Shown here one piece after another: positions 23,820-33,779 of a DNA stretch of 54,791 bases (position 1 is its first letter; the number at the start of each line of letters is the position of its first letter). Under the pieces are notes generated by a model, which saw only the letters and a program-made list of their open reading frames with translations, ran no database searches and was not told the DNA's origin. Both the position numbers and the translations under genes were made by a program. The stretch comes from Polysphondylium violaceum (taxonomy: Eukaryota > Evosea > Eumycetozoa > Dictyosteliales > Dictyosteliaceae): assembly GCA_000277445.1 (NCBI GenBank), contig AJWJ01000106.1, positions 1-54,791 on the forward strand, given 5' to 3'.

Positions 23820-24197
23820 ATGAAGAGAAATCAACTAAATCAGGATACCGATGATCGTCTTGATAATTCATCGTCATCATCACCATCTAATAAACAACAA
23901 CTAGACAATAAAGTATCAGTTATCACTACAACTTATAGAAAAGTAAATAATAAAGACAAGAATAATGATAGTGATGATCAATATTATAAGACTACGACTA
24001 CTACGACCACTAGGATAAATGAACATCATGTTACTACCAACACTAGTGATGGTTGTAGTTTTCAAAAGTTTTTATTGTATTTGTTTATTGGAGTTTTGCT
24101 TGTTGGAGTATTATCTATTTTGTCATACAGATATGCTGAAAAAATGAATGAAATAGATCAAAAGATTTCCGATACTTTAAAGAAAGAAAACAATTAA
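23820..24197 (+). CDS. Small single-span membrane protein, unknown function
   Basis: Intron-less 125-residue frame starting at ATG 23820. Residues 1-82 are hydrophilic and Ser/Asn/Asp/Thr-rich (poly-Ser and poly-Thr runs); a hydrophobic span FLLYLFIGVLLVGVLSIL lies at about 84-101; a short charged tail ends DTLKKENN. This is a type II or tail-anchored-like topology. No family was recognised. It diverges from the eS17 gene with 236 bases between start codons, and ends 231 bases before the convergent rhomboid gene. Confidence 0.65.
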   Translation: MKRNQLNQDTDDRLDNSSSSSPSNKQQLDNKVSVITTTYRKVNNKDKNNDSDDQYYKTTTTTTTRINEHHVTTNTSDGCSFQKFLLYLFIGVLLVGVLSILSYRYAEKMNEIDQKISDTLKKENN

Positions 24198-24428
24198 GTA
24201 TTTGCATTCACAGATGTATGATGTGTGAATATAGTTTAGATTATCATTAATTTAAATATTATACATTACACCACTATATATACAACACACAATACAATAG
24301 AAGTGTCCAATATATGGTATTGGGACTGTGGCAATAATAGTAGCTAAAGATGATAAAGACAGGCGATAATAGTTTTTAATCGAATAAATATGATCGTTTA
24401 TTACACTACTGTTATTATTATATTTACA

Positions 24429-25557
24429 TTATTTTGGAAGATTATTATTGTTATTATCTTTACTATTTGTGTTGTTTGGATTATTTAAAGACATATCAAC
24501 AGAGGGTGAATAATTCATTGTCATTGGTACGTATGGCTCATTATTTGAATTATCAATAGATTCAATACTACTTCCAGTATTATTATTGTTACTATCTCCT
24601 ATATTATTCATTCCAAGTTGCCTACCTTGACTACTAAACACATTTGATACTCTAGATGTAAAGTTTGAAAGTGATGCTGGTAATCCTGTACTTTGACTCG
24701 TTGAATCAAATTGTGGTAAAACATTTTGTTGTAAAGTTATATATCCATTGTATTGAAGATATCCATGGTTTTCAATATTTTGTAATCTAGTTGATGGTAT
24801 CATTATATTTAAATATCCATTTACATCTGTATTGATAGTATTAAAAATACATTAATATACAATATGCAAACACACCAGATACATATATACAATAACATAC
24901 ATAAATAACCAACAAATATACCAGCTAAATGTGCTACCAATGAAGCTTGGGGGAATATAATTTGTGTTATTATCACGACTACCAAGGGATAGTATTTTGA
25001 AGGAATATTTATCGATGCAAATAATCTCCTATTATAATCACCATAGCATTCGATTTCCAACAATGCAAACACTATACCAGATAGACCTATATGACATGAA
25101 TAATAGGCAGTATTGAATCCAAGTGTGAAGAGTAGATATGATAACCCCAATATCATAAATCCAATAAAAATACCAAAAAACAAGACCAAATAGAGAAACA
25201 ATAGTGATCCACATTTTGCCTTTTCCACATTACTGCCTAATCCTACAAAGCTCATCATATTAAATAAAAGATGTAAAGCATTGATATGAAAATAACTAGA
25301 TGTTATAATTGTATATACTTTGATAATGTGTATGTATATTAGTATTACAGTTACTACGGCTATCAACATCACTACTAAACCACGCTACACTACATACCAT
25401 GGCGAAAAGATGAGAAGTAATAAGGTGAAAAACATACATCTCTAACCGCCAACACCTTTACACCAGCTGTGAGAACAAATAAAGATACACACAGTATTAA
25501 AAAAGATCGAGTAACCAAAGGTATCCTTAATAAATTATCTCTAATAACATTCTCCAT
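24429..25557 (-). CDS. Rhomboid-family intramembrane protease
   Basis: Three exons (25557-25398, 25317-24901, 24826-24429) give 324 residues. Rhomboids are serine proteases that cut within membrane helices. Visible: the first span near residues 17-34; SYFHINALHLLFNMMSFVGLG with the HxxxN motif of span 2; HIGLSGIVFALL with the catalytic Ser in GLSG; and AHLAGIFVGY with the catalytic His. Both members of the Ser-His dyad are therefore present. The order and spacing resemble the RHBDD1-like group. The C-terminal about 130 residues are an Asn/Ser-rich cytosolic tail. The third exon joins with phase 1 to give YLYVNGYLN, which is plausible but the least certain junction. Confidence 0.82.
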
Positions 25558-25721
25558 GATCGTATGCGATATAATAAAATATAATAATATATCACACTGT
25601 TACATTCTTTGAAGAATCAATCTATTCTAATATCACCCCACAACAACCTTTTTTTTTTTGTTTTTTTTTTTTTAAATTTAATTTATTTACATTTTTGCAT
25701 ATGAATGGTTGTGTAGAATCC

Positions 25722-26300
25722 TTATGTTACTTTCATGCCTGGAACAGAGCCATCGTCTGTGGTGGTGTATAAGACTTTTTCACCCTTTTCATCACTAGCA
25801 CATAACACCATACCTTGAGAAACACCAAATTTCATAGTTCTTGGTTTTAAATTTGAAATATATATAACATTCTTTCCTGTTAATTGTTCAGGACTGTAAT
25901 AGGCTTTGATTCCACTGAATACTGTTCTAATATCTCTAATTGGTTCAGTGGTGGTGGCGGTAGCATTAGTAGTTGCTTCAGTTGTAGCTTCAACAACAGT
26001 GGATGTAGATTCTGATGATGGTAATGGTTCTGATGGGGTTGGTGCTGGTGGGGTTTGTTTAATGCCAACGTCCAATGTAAGCTTTAATAGCTTTTTAGCG
26101 CCATCAACATGTTCAGCTTGAATAACTTTTGCAACTCTAAGATCAATCTTTAAGAAATCATCCAATTCAATTTCAGATGGTGCAGCTGGTATAATTGGTT
26201 TTTTACCACCGCAACATGCAGCACCATAGTATCTACTAGTAGTACCTTGAAGTGATCTTGTGAGGAGGGTTGATGATGATTTTAATAAGTTATTAATCAT
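25722..26300 (-). CDS. Organellar tRNA-binding (OB-fold) domain protein
   Basis: Single exon, 192 residues from ATG 26300. The N-terminus MINNLLKSSSTLLTRSL has the basic, hydroxylated look of a mitochondrial presequence. A tRNA-binding OB-fold of the Arc1p/EMAPII/MetRS-C-terminal type follows: DLRVAKVIQAEHVDGAKKLL, then VFSGIKAYYSPEQLTGK and ISNLKPRTMKFGVSQGMVLCA. These domains bind tRNA non-specifically and often assist aminoacyl-tRNA synthetases. Between the second and third expected strands sits a Pro/Thr/Ser/Ala-rich insertion of about 50 residues. The open frame extends further upstream of 26300 with a hydrophobic stretch, but the downstream ATG gives the better targeting sequence. Confidence 0.85.
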   Translation of the reverse strand: MINNLLKSSSTLLTRSLQGTTSRYYGAACCGGKKPIIPAAPSEIELDDFLKIDLRVAKVIQAEHVDGAKKLLKLTLDVGIKQTPPAPTPSEPLPSSESTSTVVEATTEATTNATATTTEPIRDIRTVFSGIKAYYSPEQLTGKNVIYISNLKPRTMKFGVSQGMVLCASDEKGEKVLYTTTDDGSVPGMKVT

Positions 26301-26549
26301 ATTAAGTTGTGTGTGTATGTATATTATGAAAATAAAGGATAAAAATCTTGCCCCTAGGCTTGAGCCAAAATAAAAAAAAAAAACGATGCCCAAAACGAAA
26401 AAATTTGCAACAACAAATTTGTGGATCATCATTACGCGAAATTTAATCAACAACAAGTAGAATCAATTAATATCAAAAGAACAACAACGACAATGATAGA
26501 GGATAGATTCGATAATATTATATAAAATAAAGATAGATAGTAAATTTTA

Positions 26550-27846
26550 TTAAGTTGATACAGTAGCGGTAGTAGTGGCAGTGGTCGGAGTTTCAGTGAC
26601 AGTAGTGTTTGGTTTGTCATCAGTAGTGGTAGTAGTAATAATTTCAGTTGTGTCCATTTTTTGTCTTTTCAATTCGTCTTCACGTTCTTTTTCTTTGAGT
26701 TCTCTTTTTTGTTTGTTTGTCAACATTTTCTCTGGTTGAATTCCAGATTCAATTCTGACTTCAAGCTCTGTAATTAAATCTCTAAAACCTTCAAATGTGT
26801 GAATTTTGCCCATCTTTTCACGGAGATCGACGTGATAGTCAAACAAAGATCTCAACATTTTGAATAAATGCGAACGACAGATATAGGTCTCGGTGTGATA
26901 TACTAAACACATATCGATATATTCTTTGGCAATTTGAGTGATGGGTAAATCCAATCCACTAAACATCGAGGGGTTAGCGAGAATACCTTCGGCAGACATG
27001 ACACCTTGGGCGCCGGTAGCCTCTAAGCAGGGTTCAATGTCTTTGTATAACACAACACTGCCATTTGCAAACACTGGAATACTGAGTTTTTCTCGAATGA
27101 TTTTGATTGCCTCCCAATTGGCAATGCCAGCGTGTTGACCTTTTTGTTCCTTGGTTCTACCATGGATGGTCAATAATTGACAGCCTGCCTCTTGTAATGA
27201 TAATGCCAATTTAATGGTATCGTTTATGTCTGGAAGTAATCTAATCTTGCAAAAAATTGGTACTTTAATATTCTTGTGCAACTCTCTGACAATTGGTAAA
27301 AATATCTCTGGTTTCTCTAAAAGGAATGCACCATAGTTTCCACGTTTTGCAATTTGTTGAGGACAACCTAAATTTAAATCAATTGCATCACATTCATCTT
27401 CAACAAATTTAGCTGCTTTCACTACCCATTCAGCTTCATTTCCACAAAACTAAAATATTATTTACTAATTAGTAACTATTGATTGTCATCATGATCATAT
27501 TATAAATATCAATAATTACTTGTACAACCAAAGGTCTATCTTCTGGACAAGTTGAGAAACTCTCTTTTCTATAAACTTTACAGGTGGCAAAGTTTTTTGA
27601 ATGAAACATTGGAGTGTAAACTAAATCAGCACCATATTTTCTACAAAGCATTCTAAATGCTAAATAGGTATGATCAACCATTGGTGCAATTACCTTTTTG
27701 GGTGATTTTAATACTGTTTTATAAAATTCCCATCCTCCTAATTTAGTAATTGGGCTCATTGGTTCTGGGATTGAGACGATTTGTTGTTGTTCTTGTTCTT
27801 CTGTTTGTTGTTGTTGTTGATCAACAGTTGTATTAATAGATTCCAT
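26550..27846 (-). CDS. dus1l: tRNA-dihydrouridine synthase, Dus1 type
   Basis: Two exons in phase 0 (27846-27520 and 27449-26550) give 408 residues. Dus1 is an FMN enzyme that reduces uridines 16/17 in the tRNA D-loop. Support: KVIAPMVDHTYLAFR, ADLVYTPMFHSK, DAIDLNLGCPQQIAKRG with YGAFLL (typical of Dus1), VPIFCKIRLLPD, LLTIHGRTKEQKG and VFANGSVVLYKD. The C-terminal tail is Lys/Glu-rich then poly-Thr, and the N-terminus has Gln runs; both are dictyostelid low-complexity additions. The intron interrupts just before FCGNEAEWVV, a conserved place. Confidence 0.93.
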
Positions 27847-28113
27847 AATCTTTATCTATCTATCTTTGTCTAATAAATTTAATATGATGAATATCGATAA
27901 AGGATGTAATGAACCACTCGTTTTCACAAATTTTTGCACAACAAAAAAAAAAAGAAAAAAAAAAAAAGAAAAAAAAACGATCCCGAAAAAGTTTTACCCG
28001 TTTTTTTTTTGAGAAAAATATATTAATTAATTACAATCGAATCACACAGGTAATATATCTATTAATAGAGATATATCGATTTGTTTTAAAATTAAATTAC
28101 AAAAATATTATAG

Positions 28114-30460
28114 TTAATTTTTATTTTGTTTGGGTGGATGTCGGTATTCTTTGAAGTGTGATGGATTCTTTCTGTAGCAATCAACTCCATACATACACAT
28201 AGGCAAATGACTGTCATCAAATGGTTGTTGTTGTTGTTGTTGTTGTTTCTTTGGAGTATTGTTATGATTACTACTACTATTATTTGTTGATTTAATTGAT
28301 GGTGATGAGGGAACATTAAATAATGGATCTATATTATTACTGTGTTGAGGAGATGTTGGTATCGATTGAATGGTGGATGATTGTGGAGTGATAGACATAA
28401 ATGAGCCAGAGCTTGAGGTTTTCTGTTTAAATACATGGTGTGGTGGGAGATTGGTTGTTTCATCATCGGTGTCGCTATCATCTTTTACTGTACTAGTATT
28501 ACTACCAAGACTGATATTATGATTCGAGTAACTACTCATCATTGTACTATTGTGTGATCCTGATATCATTGGTGATGATTCATTGCTCTTTGATTTTTTT
28601 ATTACCACTGATCCCATATTGCTACTACTATGATTTAAAGGTATTGGCTGTTGTTGTTGTTGTAAATTATTATTATTACTATTATTACTATCATTACTAT
28701 TATTATTATCTAAACAAATACTTTCATCTGATTTTCTTTTCCCTAAAAGCATACTGCCTCCAACACTCTTTTTTACATCTATATCTGACATTGTTACATT
28801 TTTAAATAATCTATGATCCTCTACCATTGGATCATGTTGCTGTTGTTGTTGTTGTTGTTGTTGTTGTTTCTCTACTTGATCTTGATGAATTAATGAATCT
28901 AAACTTATATTCTATATTCACAAAATATATTCATTAGTAAAATAGGAGTGATATATTTTGTTTAACAACGATGTACATACATTATTATACCACGGATGAC
29001 TGATGATTTGTTGACAAGTATATCTTTTAATTGGATTTACATTTAACAGTCTTTTAATTAAATCTTTGGCTTCATTTGATATATGAGCAAACTTTGATTC
29101 GGGGAATTCAAACACAGCGTTTCTAATTTGTTCAAATATTGAAATATCACCTCTTTCCTCAAATGGTGGATTACCGCAAAGCATCATATATAAGATAGCA
29201 CCCAGACTCCAGCAATCCACCTCTTTACCATATCCATGAGCACCATTGGACCCATTGGTCAAGATCTCTGGTGCCAGGTATTGTGGTGTGCCACACATTG
29301 TCTTCATAAATGATCCATTATTGACTGATCTGGATAATCCAAAATCACTAAGTTTCACTGCATCCATTAGATGTAGGTTTCGATGCTTTAGTAATATATT
29401 TTCAGGCTATAGGGTATTGATGTTAGTAACAAGGATATAGATAGTCAAGTAGTGTATCGAATAAACAAAAGTACCTTTAAATCTCTGTGAGCTACACCAC
29501 CATTGTGGAGATAGGATACACCATTGACTATTTGTTTGAATATAATCTTTGCCTTGGGTTCGTCATAACATTTGTTTTCATTTGATAGGATATCATTCAA
29601 CAGCTCACCGCATTCCACCAACTCTAATACTAGATATAGTGTCTTTTCGGTGTTGAACACCTCTTGAATGTGTATAATGTTTGGATGATTAAGTGTTTTG
29701 AGTATATTGACTTCATCCATAAGGGCATCTTTTCTCGATGATGAATTCATAAAGTATTTCTTTTTGTCAATGATCTTTACTGCATACTTATCGCCAGTTT
29801 TTCTATCGACTGCTAGTTTTACTGTTGCAAAGTTACCTGCGCCCAATGTTTCACCAATGAGATATTTCTTTTGTGGTCCTCCTTCGACCTCTTCATCTTT
29901 TTCAATCGCTTGATAAATGAATGAGATTTTGTCTACACAGTATTACAAAGAAAAGTTAATCGTTGTGATTTATATCAGTATTCGAATCCAATATAGTTAC
30001 CTGTAGAGCCTTTCTTTGAAACCAATGCAATTTCTTGACCACTGGTTAAGAGGAATCTATTGCCTTTACCTATTTTCATGCCATCTAAAAAAGTACCATT
30101 TGTACTTTGATCAATAATAAATGCTATAACAGGTCCACCATCATTGCCGCTCTCTTTTTTAATCGTACAATGACTAACAATGATACATGTATGAATGTAT
30201 GTATATATTAATACACATAGTAGAAATAGATAGAGATAGAAATACAACTATACATACGTTCCAGATATATTTTTATCGTTAAAATGAAAAGTACTAGAAG
30301 GGGCTCTGCCAAAAGTAGATAGATCCTCGACCAGTTGAAAATCAACATATGCAGGGTTTAATGATTTTAAAATTGCCCAACCTTCCTTTTTGGGAACAAC
30401 ATCTTCAAATTCGTCATTATCAACAGCCAATGTACAAGCTTGTGTTAATTCATCACCCAT
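28114..30460 (-). CDS. FHA-domain Chk2-like Ser/Thr kinase with C-terminal PBZ zinc finger
   Basis: Five exons (30460-30258, 30173-30001, 29932-29475, 29406-28981, 28911-28114) give 685 residues. An FHA phosphopeptide-binding domain lies at about 40-115 (TFGRAPSS, ISGTHCTI across an intron, DQSTNGTFLDG). The kinase domain at about 150-415 has GAGNFATV, YAVKII, HRDLK, KLSDFGLS, GTPQYLAPE and is CaMK/Chk2-like with all catalytic residues. A Gln/Asn/Ser-rich region follows. Near 659-680 CMYGVDCYRKNPSHFKEYRH matches the PBZ pattern C-x5-C-x6-H-x5-H, a poly(ADP-ribose)-binding finger found in DNA-damage proteins. Function inferred: a checkpoint kinase recruited to PARylated damage sites. It belongs with the dictyostelid fhk (forkhead-associated kinase) family; I cannot say which member. 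Confidence 0.9.
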
Positions 30461-30613
30461 GTTGTGTTTTACTGTAATGATAATATATTATGTCTATATT
30501 CCTCTTATCTATATTATATTAAAGAGTGTTCACAAGAGGAGTAACAATAAAATAAACTATGAAATTGAATAGTCTTTTTTTTTTTTATGCGAAATTTTTT
30601 TCAAAAAACTTCT

Positions 30614-30707
30614 GCTCACAAGTAAAGGCAATTTTTGGCCTCTTTGAAATCTTGCAGTATCTTTTTATGTCGAGAGACCCAAGTGTACAATAGTTGTTGT
30701 TGTGAGC
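30614..30707. other. Candidate small structured RNA (closed by an 8-bp stem)
   Basis: GCTCACAA at 30614-30621 pairs perfectly with TTGTGAGC at 30700-30707, closing a 94-base element. Inside, AAAGGC and GCCTCTTT can form a second, bulged stem. Ends that pair are a feature of dictyostelid class I small RNAs, but their conserved 11-base CCTTACAGCAA motif is not present on either strand, so identity is unknown. Confidence 0.3.
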
Positions 30708-30755
30708 AAACAAATAAAATAGAATTATTATATCAATTTAAGTGGTTATTTATTA

Positions 30756-30803
30756 ATTGGGACGATCCTGTATCTATTGCGATAGGGTCTTTGGGAGCCC
30801 AAT
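30756..30803. other. Candidate hairpin element
   Basis: ATTGGG (30756-30761) pairs with CCCAAT (30798-30803). Inside, GATCC and GGGTC can pair and CTAT-TGCG-ATAG forms a tetraloop hairpin. An alternative hairpin, TTGGG-AG-CCCAA, uses the right half. G+C content is well above the flanks and an A run follows. It could be a small RNA or a DNA/RNA 3'-end structure for TBL1's upstream neighbour; this is unproven. Confidence 0.25.
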
Positions 30804-30959
30804 AAAAAAAATAATGGGCGCAATTTTAGATTTATAAACACATATTTAGATTGAGGGTATGATGTAAAAATAGATTCATTTCAATTGAAAACACAAAATC
30901 AATAAAGTATACTCTTTATCCTATTGGTTTATATTTAATGTTTACCTTTTATTTTTAAT

Positions 30960-32703
30960 TTATAATCTAAAATCTATTACACATACAGTACTATTGGAAA
31001 AACAAGCAGATATCTTGTCACCAGTGTTGTTCCAACATACTTCGAAAATACCGCCACTGCCCTTGTAGCTTTTGATGAGGGTACCGTCTTTGACTGACCA
31101 AATGTGAAGATATTTATCGTAGGAGCCACTGGCGAGATACTCACCGTTGGGGGAAAACGACACAGTGTACACTGGATCTTGATGTTTTTCAAGTGTATAT
31201 ATACATTTGCCCACATCTACATCCCACAACTTGATTGTGCTGTCAAAAGATCCACTGGCCAGTATTAGCTTTTTGTTGGGGTTCTCTGTCTCGGGCCCAG
31301 TGGGAGACCACTTGACTGTGTAGATCTCTTTAGAGTGTTGGAAATTATGTAGACAGTCGCCGGTTTTCATACTCCATATCTTTGCAGTACTGTCATCACT
31401 ACAAGAAGCCAACAGCGAGCCGGTGGGATCCCATTTGATGGCATTGATTTCGTCGCTGTGTCCACGAAAATGTTGAATCGGTCTGTTTTTGCCAATTTCA
31501 CAGACATAGATCATCTTGTCTGTGCTGCAGGTGGCAAATTGATTGTTGTTTCTCCAATCAATGTCGAGGGTGGGGGCTGTATGAAATTCAAATTGTTGCT
31601 TTACCGTTCCTGTCTTTACGTCCCAAACAATAGATGTCTTGTCGACACTTGCCGACAATAGATAGTTGCCCTTTCTATTCCACTTCAACGAGAATATAGG
31701 TGCTGTGTGTTGATTAAACATGTGTAATAAATCTCCGTTTTGTGTCCAAACTCTTGCCAATCCATCATATGACCCTGTTGCTAGTAATTGTCCATTTGAC
31801 TATCGTTGTAGTATATTTGTTAGTGTCGAGTGAGCAAAAGAATAGATACACAAATGATGTACATACATTCCATTCCAAGGTTGTAACATCAATATTCTTT
31901 TCATTAATGACTGCATTATCGTGATACAATATTGTTGGATTTGAATGTTGTGCCGATTCACAAGGTCCTGAGGGTATCTTCCATATTCTTGCAGTACTAT
32001 CACCACCACCAGACGCCAATAGAGAACATGTTGGGTTCCACGCACATATATACACTTCATTTCTATGACCAACCAATGTTTGTACTTGCGATTCTGGTAT
32101 TTCCGAGGAGTTTGTGTTTGATGCTGTTGACGTTGTTGTGGTTGTAGTTGTAGTTGTATTGCTACTGGTATCCATAGGTATAACATCACTCATTCTTGTA
32201 TCTTTATCCTTATCTTTATCCTTGTCTTTATATTTATCTTTTTTGTCTTTATCCTTATCCTTGTTAGCAGCAGCAGTACCAGTACTACTACTACTAGTAT
32301 TTGTATTTTCTTTATTTGATGATTGAGCAGCTGATGCAGCTGTTGATGCAGTATTTGATTTCTTTTTTATTTGACATACATGTGGCGTGATTAAACTAAA
32401 TGGCTCATTGCAATGAACCTCTGTCCCATCTTCTTGCAAATGTGTTTCAACCTCCATATATTGTAACCCTTTTTGCAAAACCGATACCAATGATCCATTG
32501 GGCACATTGGCTGCATTTATCTCTGATTTAGATATAAAGCTTTCATTGTAAAAACTAAAAGCTGAATGTTGAAATCCTGGATAGATATATTGATTGCAAT
32601 TGTGTTAGAATGATGGCGACGAACTACTACAATTTGTCTGCATACCAGATTCCAATAGATATTTATAAACTAAAAAGTTTACTTCATCACTTGTTATATT
32701 CAT
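30960..32703 (-). CDS. tbl1: TBL1/TBL1XR1-type LisH and WD40 corepressor protein
   Basis: Three exons (32703-32646, 32576-31867, 31799-30960) give 535 residues. TBL1 is the WD40 subunit of NCoR/SMRT-HDAC3-type corepressor complexes. The N-terminus [20 protein letters not shown] with FQHSAFSF is the LisH domain; an F-box-like stretch KGLQYMEVE follows; then a Ser/Thr/Lys/Asp-rich linker; then eight WD40 repeats ([104 protein letters not shown] at the end). Homology runs end to end, so the model is firm. Confidence 0.94.
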
Positions 32704-33545
32704 ATTATTATTATTTTAAATGATTGGTTATATCACAATCACCACATCTAAATAGATTCATTAAACTATAATACAAAATATACACTCTCCAAATATCTTT
32801 GTGTCAACCAATCAATCAACTAATCGTGTCGTCGCTGTTAAATGATTATATTGCTGTTTTAGATAGATATAAATATAAATAAATGGGATAAATGAAGAAT
32901 CACATGCATTCCACCAACGGTCAAAAAAATTTGAAAAAAAAAAATTAAAAAAAAAAAAATCTTTTTATTTTTTCACCAAGACAAGGAGAAATTTTTGTAA
33001 TGGTAATTTAAATTCATCCTTATCAGTTTACAAATTGGATTTCTTATTTTAATTTCCCAATAGAGTCATTGAATTTATATTTTACCAGATATTGCCATTT
33101 GACAAGATTCTCATAACAAACACCACAATTTTTTTTTTTTATCAATTTTTTTTTGCAAATTTCAATGTCATCAAAAAAAAAAAAGCACATTCAATTTCCC
33201 ATTTCCTCCGAGATATTAAACCCTCACAAACAACAAACTCAACACACACATTATATATAATCAGTAGTACAGTCTTTAGACTCTACTACATATAGCTTAG
33301 ATTAGTGAATAAATATATCATCACATATATTTATTTTTACCACACACCACCACCACTCCTCACCCACAGTGCATAAAAACTTTCAGACACTGTTAGCAGT
33401 ACTTACTAGGGGAAGAAGAGCTCTGTACGAATACTACAGACACAGACACGCACCCTATACACCAACAACAAATATCAATAATCAATAGAAAACATATAAT
33501 ATTTATTTAAGTAACATAGTAGTCGAACAACAACAACAAAGTATA
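32704..33545. other. Divergent promoter region, no gene seen
   Basis: 842 bases between the TBL1 start (minus) and a short upstream frame of the CABLES-type gene (plus). Mixed A/T runs; a more balanced, CA-rich part at about 33340-33480 is likely the transcribed leader of the plus-strand gene. No element can be named. Confidence 0.5.
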
Positions 33546-33677
33546 ATGTTTAGTAGTAGAAAAACAAGGATTAATAGTAACAGCAATAGTAATAACAATT
33601 TATCAATTCCAAAGAGTAGTAGTCATAATAGAAGTAGTAGTTTGAATAAAAGAAAACTCAAATCTCCGTCTTTTTAA
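33546..33677 (+). CDS. Upstream ORF or small protein ahead of the CABLES-type gene
   Basis: ATG at 33546 opens a 43-residue frame (starts MFSSRKTRINSNS, ends KLKSPSF) rich in Ser, Asn, Lys and Arg, closed by TAA at 33675-33677. It is in the same frame as the main ATG at 33780, and the 102 bases between are open apart from that TAA. Its composition is like coding low-complexity sequence. It is most likely a uORF in the leader; alternatives are a separate small gene or a longer N-terminus broken by a stop. Confidence 0.35.
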   Translation: MFSSRKTRINSNSNSNNNLSIPKSSSHNRSSSLNKRKLKSPSF

Positions 33678-33779
33678 ATAGTATTCGAGCCACTCATTTG
33701 TAAATATATATCAACACATAATCATTATTCCTCTTCTGTACCCTTCAACATCACCACATCAACAACACATCAACATATT

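Larger units (their letters stand above)
30461..30959. other. Intergenic with two short structured stretches
   Basis: 499 bases upstream of the FHA-kinase and downstream of TBL1. Most is A/T-rich, but two stretches (about 30614-30707 and 30756-30803) are richer in G+C and bounded by inverted repeats; they are listed separately. No protein-coding frame is credible. Confidence 0.55.
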
